A DNA stretch of 64,000 nucleotides from NCBI GenBank assembly GCA_036785705.1, contig JAWUZG010000970.1, positions 3,506,501 through 3,570,500 of the forward strand, given 5' to 3'. The position numbers and the translations under genes are program-made. The notes under the pieces are model-generated. The model saw only the letters and a program-made list of their open reading frames with translations, searched no databases and had not been told where the DNA came from. This document shows, piece after piece, positions 60,348 through 64,000 of the stretch. The stretch comes from Acanthornis magna (taxonomy: Eukaryota; Chordata; Aves; Passeriformes; Acanthizidae). The first letter of the stretch is position 1; each line of letters opens with the position of its first letter.

Positions 60348-62692
60348 CAGAATAACCTTTGTTTAAACCCGCAGTAAAACTTTGAACCAAAGATATAGTT
60401 AACAAAACTAGGTTTTGGAAACAGATGCTTCAAATTGTGAGGATTAGGAAACTTCAGAGGCATGGATTTTAAAGTTTTCTTTTCATTCTATTACTTCTAA
60501 AATAATGCTGCTTCCAGTAAAAAAAAAAGAAAGAGATTAGTTCTGAAATTTTAAATCTGATTTTCTTGTTATAATGGAGACTACACAGACAATGTTTCAT
60601 CAAGTTGGACACTTGATAGGCCACTATACAAAGGCCACTATTCAAAACTCCTGCTTGAAGAATTTGCTTAGTAAAAAAAGTTCTAAGGTAAAATATTATG
60701 AACAATGTTTTTCTTTCTGTTACTTTTAAATTTTTTAATCACTCAATTCAAATGTGCACCTGAAACTTTCCAGAATATTTTGACTACCTGCCATTGGTTT
60801 GACAGTATTTTTGCTTCCTCCACCTGCTCGAAATATCCTCAAACGTTGACCAAAGAAGATCCAGTACCAATTGCAATCTTCTTACACTTGTACCAGTCGT
60901 GACAAAAGATTTCTAAAAGTGTGAAGCAAAGGCTAAAATGTGTTCTGGGCTGAATGCACATGCCACTTCTCTGAGTTTATAGGTTAAAATAAATAACCAG
61001 TTTATTGACTTGTCATTCATCTCAAACACTATGGTTTGTGCTAATCTGTGGAGATGTCTTAGCTTTTTAAGAATTCCACAGTTTAGGACACGCTAAACAA
61101 GATTCAGTACCTATTTGCTTCTATGTGACCTGATCTGAACAACTGTTAATAATTCCTATCAATGCTCTGACACAGAAATTATCAACCAATGACTGTATCA
61201 CGTGTCATGAAGTCTGATTATGTGGATCAGTAATGAAGTGTACTGAAGGACTAGTTGTGGTAGACCTAGTTGTGAAAACAAAAGGGAGATGGCCCAAGCA
61301 GGTGTGTCTGTAACTACATGTTTGTGTGAAAGAGAAGACAATCTGGTTAGATTGTTGTATTTATTTCTGTGCTGTCTGTTTGCATGATCCAATCCCCAAA
61401 TATTAATCTCTTTCATGGGAATTTTTTATAATAAAACATTTTGTTCCTGTAAATACAAGAAATGTACTACCATCTATAAAGACTTCTAAATTCTCTAACT
61501 TCTAAATTTGTTTTATAGGAACACAGAACTCTTTAAAGAAAATATTTTAAAGAAGTTCATAGGAAAAATTATAGTTGAAATATACTCATCACATGATTCA
61601 AGAGCTAAAAAGGTAGAAAGAAAAAAATGAAAGAGAACTAATAATAATGTATCTTCTGCAGTGGTTATAGCAAATCCAATTCAGAATCTCTTTCAATAGC
61701 CTACTGTTGGAATTTCAGTCCTACTTTCATTTAAGTCCATGACTAACCTTTAATTGTCTTCAGATGCAACCAAGCCTAAGCCCACAGTAAAAACATTAAT
61801 TTAAAAGGAAATAAAGTGAGGAGAAAAATCTATTTCCACGGAGCATCTCCCACCAAAGAAGGCCTTTCCTCTTAGTGGATACAGACACTGTTTTTAAAAG
61901 AAACATGGTCATATCAAACAAACATTCCAAATATAGTATTAAAGGGCAAAAGAAACAAGAATATATGACCATTATGTATTTGTGTTATTTTGTTTTGTAT
62001 TCTTTTCCTCTTTGTGGAGAATATTCTAAGAAAAAGAACAGTGTTTCCTGTAATTTCTCTGCCCATTATATGTTTGGTCTTCGGCTGCACTTAACTTTGA
62101 CATTTGCAGCTGCAGTGTTAAGGAAAAGGCAACAGTCACCCAGGCAAACACACATTTGTTGCCTTGTAAGTAACACCTTCTTAAAATAATTGTTTTATAA
62201 ACAATGCTAACTTCAAAAATTCAGTTTCTCACTTCAAGAACAAATACAACTAAACACCATACAGCCTTTATTTCTTCCTGAAGACTTCAGTGCTCTGTGC
62301 CATACCATTGTGCAGAGCATCAACCTCTTTTGAGGTTGAGTTTTGTTCCTTTCTTTCTCCTTCCTATAAAGAAGGCCTCATGCTACTTATGCCTATATAA
62401 CTGGTGGGAATTCAAACATTTTGAAAGGGTGCAGTCAGATGCAAGTGTGGGCCACATAATCTGGACATGAATGCTCTTTTAACTCTGAGAAGCAAGAGAA
62501 ATTGCATCCAAGGCTTTGGGTTTGGCTTGTTAACAATAACATTCAGATCAGGGATAAGCTTACTCACAGCTCAGATGTGAAGACAATTAAGGACTTTGGT
62601 TTAGTTAAGAACAGTGTCCAGGGTAACCCAAAATGTTATTGTATTCCATATCTACCTGTTCTATGCCAAAAATTGTTACTGTCTCTTTAAGA
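60348..62692. other. No recognised feature
   Basis: A+T-rich DNA with motif-free frames of 60-104 residues. No transposon signature is visible. Confidence 0.5.
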
Positions 62693-63572
62693 TGTGGTGT
62701 CCAGCAACAGAACCTCAGAGGCTGGTGGGTGCCAGGGTCTTTTTAAGGTCGGGGGCACTCAGGCAGAAACTCCATTGCCTTTCTCTTTCATTCTTGTAGG
62801 GAAGCTGGGATGGTACAAGGCAGAAGCCTTTTTTTGTCTCTCTCCAGGCTCCTGAGGAGGTTGCTTCAGGCAGGTCTCCAAGTAGCAACCGGGCTGCTGT
62901 TCTCTGGTACTCAAAGGTCCACTTTCTTCTCCCCACTCCTCCCCTTCGGGACAGTGACCCATGGCAGCAGCAGCGACACCAGCTGAGTGCAATAGGTGGC
63001 AGGAGGAGGCCGTGAGCAGCTGCACTGACCTCACACACACACACAATGCCACAGTCACAGAAAGGAGCAGGGCAGCTGACACCACGGGGCCCCCAGGCAA
63101 TGCCAGTGTGTGCCATCTGCCACCAGAACTGCTTCATAAGCTCCTACTTTCCCCTTTTTTATCCAGGGGGAAGGTTGAGCCGAGCAGGGTTTGTCCATCA
63201 TCTTTGTCTCTCAGACCACATGGCTGTCTGCAGAGGGCACCATCTTGGGGGGAGGGCTTGTCTGCCATTTCTGCCTTTGTCTCTCAGACCGCAAGGTCGT
63301 TTGTGGAGGGTGCCATCTAGGAGGAGAGGTTTCTCCACCATTTTGCTTCTCTTTGTCCCCGAGGAGTCCATGAGATTCAGCAACTTTGTATCTAGTGATA
63401 ATCACTGTTATTTTTGCCTGTTGCTGTTTCATTTTTAGCAAACTGTATTTTTTTCACTTATGTCTACTAGCATTTGTCTCTCCTGATTGGTGAAAAGGGA
63501 GTAGTTAAAACTAAAAGGGGAGATAACTCATTTTAGAGTGTCCCCCCCTAAATTGTCTTAAACCAAGAAAAA
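62693..63572 (+). mobile_element. Probable ERVL-type LTR, about 880 bp
   Basis: G+C content rises sharply near 62690 and falls again near 63380. The right end, AAATTGTCTTAAACCAAGA, is the reverse complement of the TCTTGGTTTAAGACAA terminus seen in passerine ERVL-like LTRs and similar to the 25198 LTR end. The preceding TCACCAATCAGG-like region also fits: in reverse complement it reads CTGATTGGTGA on this strand. The left end, at TGTGGTGTCC, is a guess from composition, and no target duplication was found. Overlapping frames of 60-140 residues on both strands are by-products of the G+C-rich sequence. Confidence 0.55.
63203..63360 (+). repeat. About 75-bp tandem repeat in the LTR
   Basis: Units beginning TTTGTCTCTCAGACC start at 63203 and 63276, with a partial third (TTTGTCCCCGAGG) at 63352, a period of 73-76 bp. 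Each contains a GAGGG(C/T)(A/G)CCATCT block. Confidence 0.85.
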
Positions 63573-64000
63573 CTGCAAAGCAGGACAGACCAGAACATAA
63601 CAGCTACAGCCTATCAAATATAAATTCCTAAACTCCTAGCGCACAGTAATTATCACAAATTACATTTGAGAGTGTCTTCAAGTGGCAGAGTAAACTTGAT
63701 GTTCCCCTGTTCCAGCTGAGCACTCTAGCAGTCAGGCTGCCATGGAAAACTCCAAGCTTTTGGACTGAAACATGTTCCCACCACGTTTTCATGAAGTCTG
63801 ACCATGGGATGACCTCCATACCGAAGCTCTTTAAGCTGACTGACTAAACAGTGAGGCTTGAATAGTTGTAAGCACAAGATAAACACAATGCTGGACAGGC
63901 ATGCTGAGAAAAAAAAAAAAAAAACATTTCTAGCACAATCTCACCTGCCTGAGGAGCTGTGAGGCAAACAGCCTGTGAACATCAGAATAAATTAAGGTGG
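63573..64000. other. No recognised feature; A-run at 63910
   Basis: Mixed-composition DNA. A run of A lies at about 63909-63924. No gene or repeat family is recognised. Confidence 0.55.

Overview
The window looks like non-coding chromosomal DNA from a bird. Many fragments have the 3' end typical of avian CR1 LINEs (the ATTCTGTGATTCTGTG-type terminus, and an ORF2 reading [37 protein letters not shown]). Several solo LTRs have the TG...CA ends and short target duplications of avian class II and class III endogenous retroviruses. The LTR ending near 46352 and the LTRs at 25198-26045 and ending near 63572 resemble ones I know from passerine genomes, so a passerine is the best guess; the species cannot be told. 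Background DNA is A+T rich, and no prokaryotic features are present.

Layout. 1-9.4 kb: CR1 pieces at 23-127 (-), 580-1262 (+, split by a 386-bp solo LTR), 2655-3390 (-) and 8174-9388 (-, with decayed reverse transcriptase reading frames), plus a 300-bp pyrimidine tract at 4313-4610. 9.4-25 kb: mostly unique A+T-rich DNA with one 305-bp solo LTR (16259-16563), a 240-bp TTCC/CCCT microsatellite (17718-17957) and a short CR1 tail (24034-24127). 25-30.5 kb: an 848-bp ERVL-like LTR (-), a 48-bp hairpin, an older LTR-like segment with a younger 263-bp LTR inserted in it, and two CR1 fragments facing each other. 30.5-43.5 kb: a long unique stretch with one strong-looking splice acceptor and possible exon at 34789, and a CR1 tail at 41389. 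43.5-64 kb: a probable LTR (43568-44060), a 565-bp ERVL-type LTR (45788-46352), two related approximately 1.1-1.2 kb LTRs in opposite orientation (50702-51925 + and 59248-60331 -), a CR1 tail at 52064, and an ERVL-like LTR ending near 63572.

I find no intact protein-coding gene, no tRNA or rRNA gene and no CRISPR array. Nearly all longer open frames are by-products of microsatellites or of reading through CR1 and LTR sequence. The window is best read as intergenic or deep intronic DNA whose recognisable content is transposon debris in several layers of insertion. I found no undescribed biological system. The items most worth checking are the candidate exon at 34789, the inverted pair of LTRs, the hairpin at 27634 and the nested insertions. 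Element names rest on remembered family consensus sequences, not on a database search.
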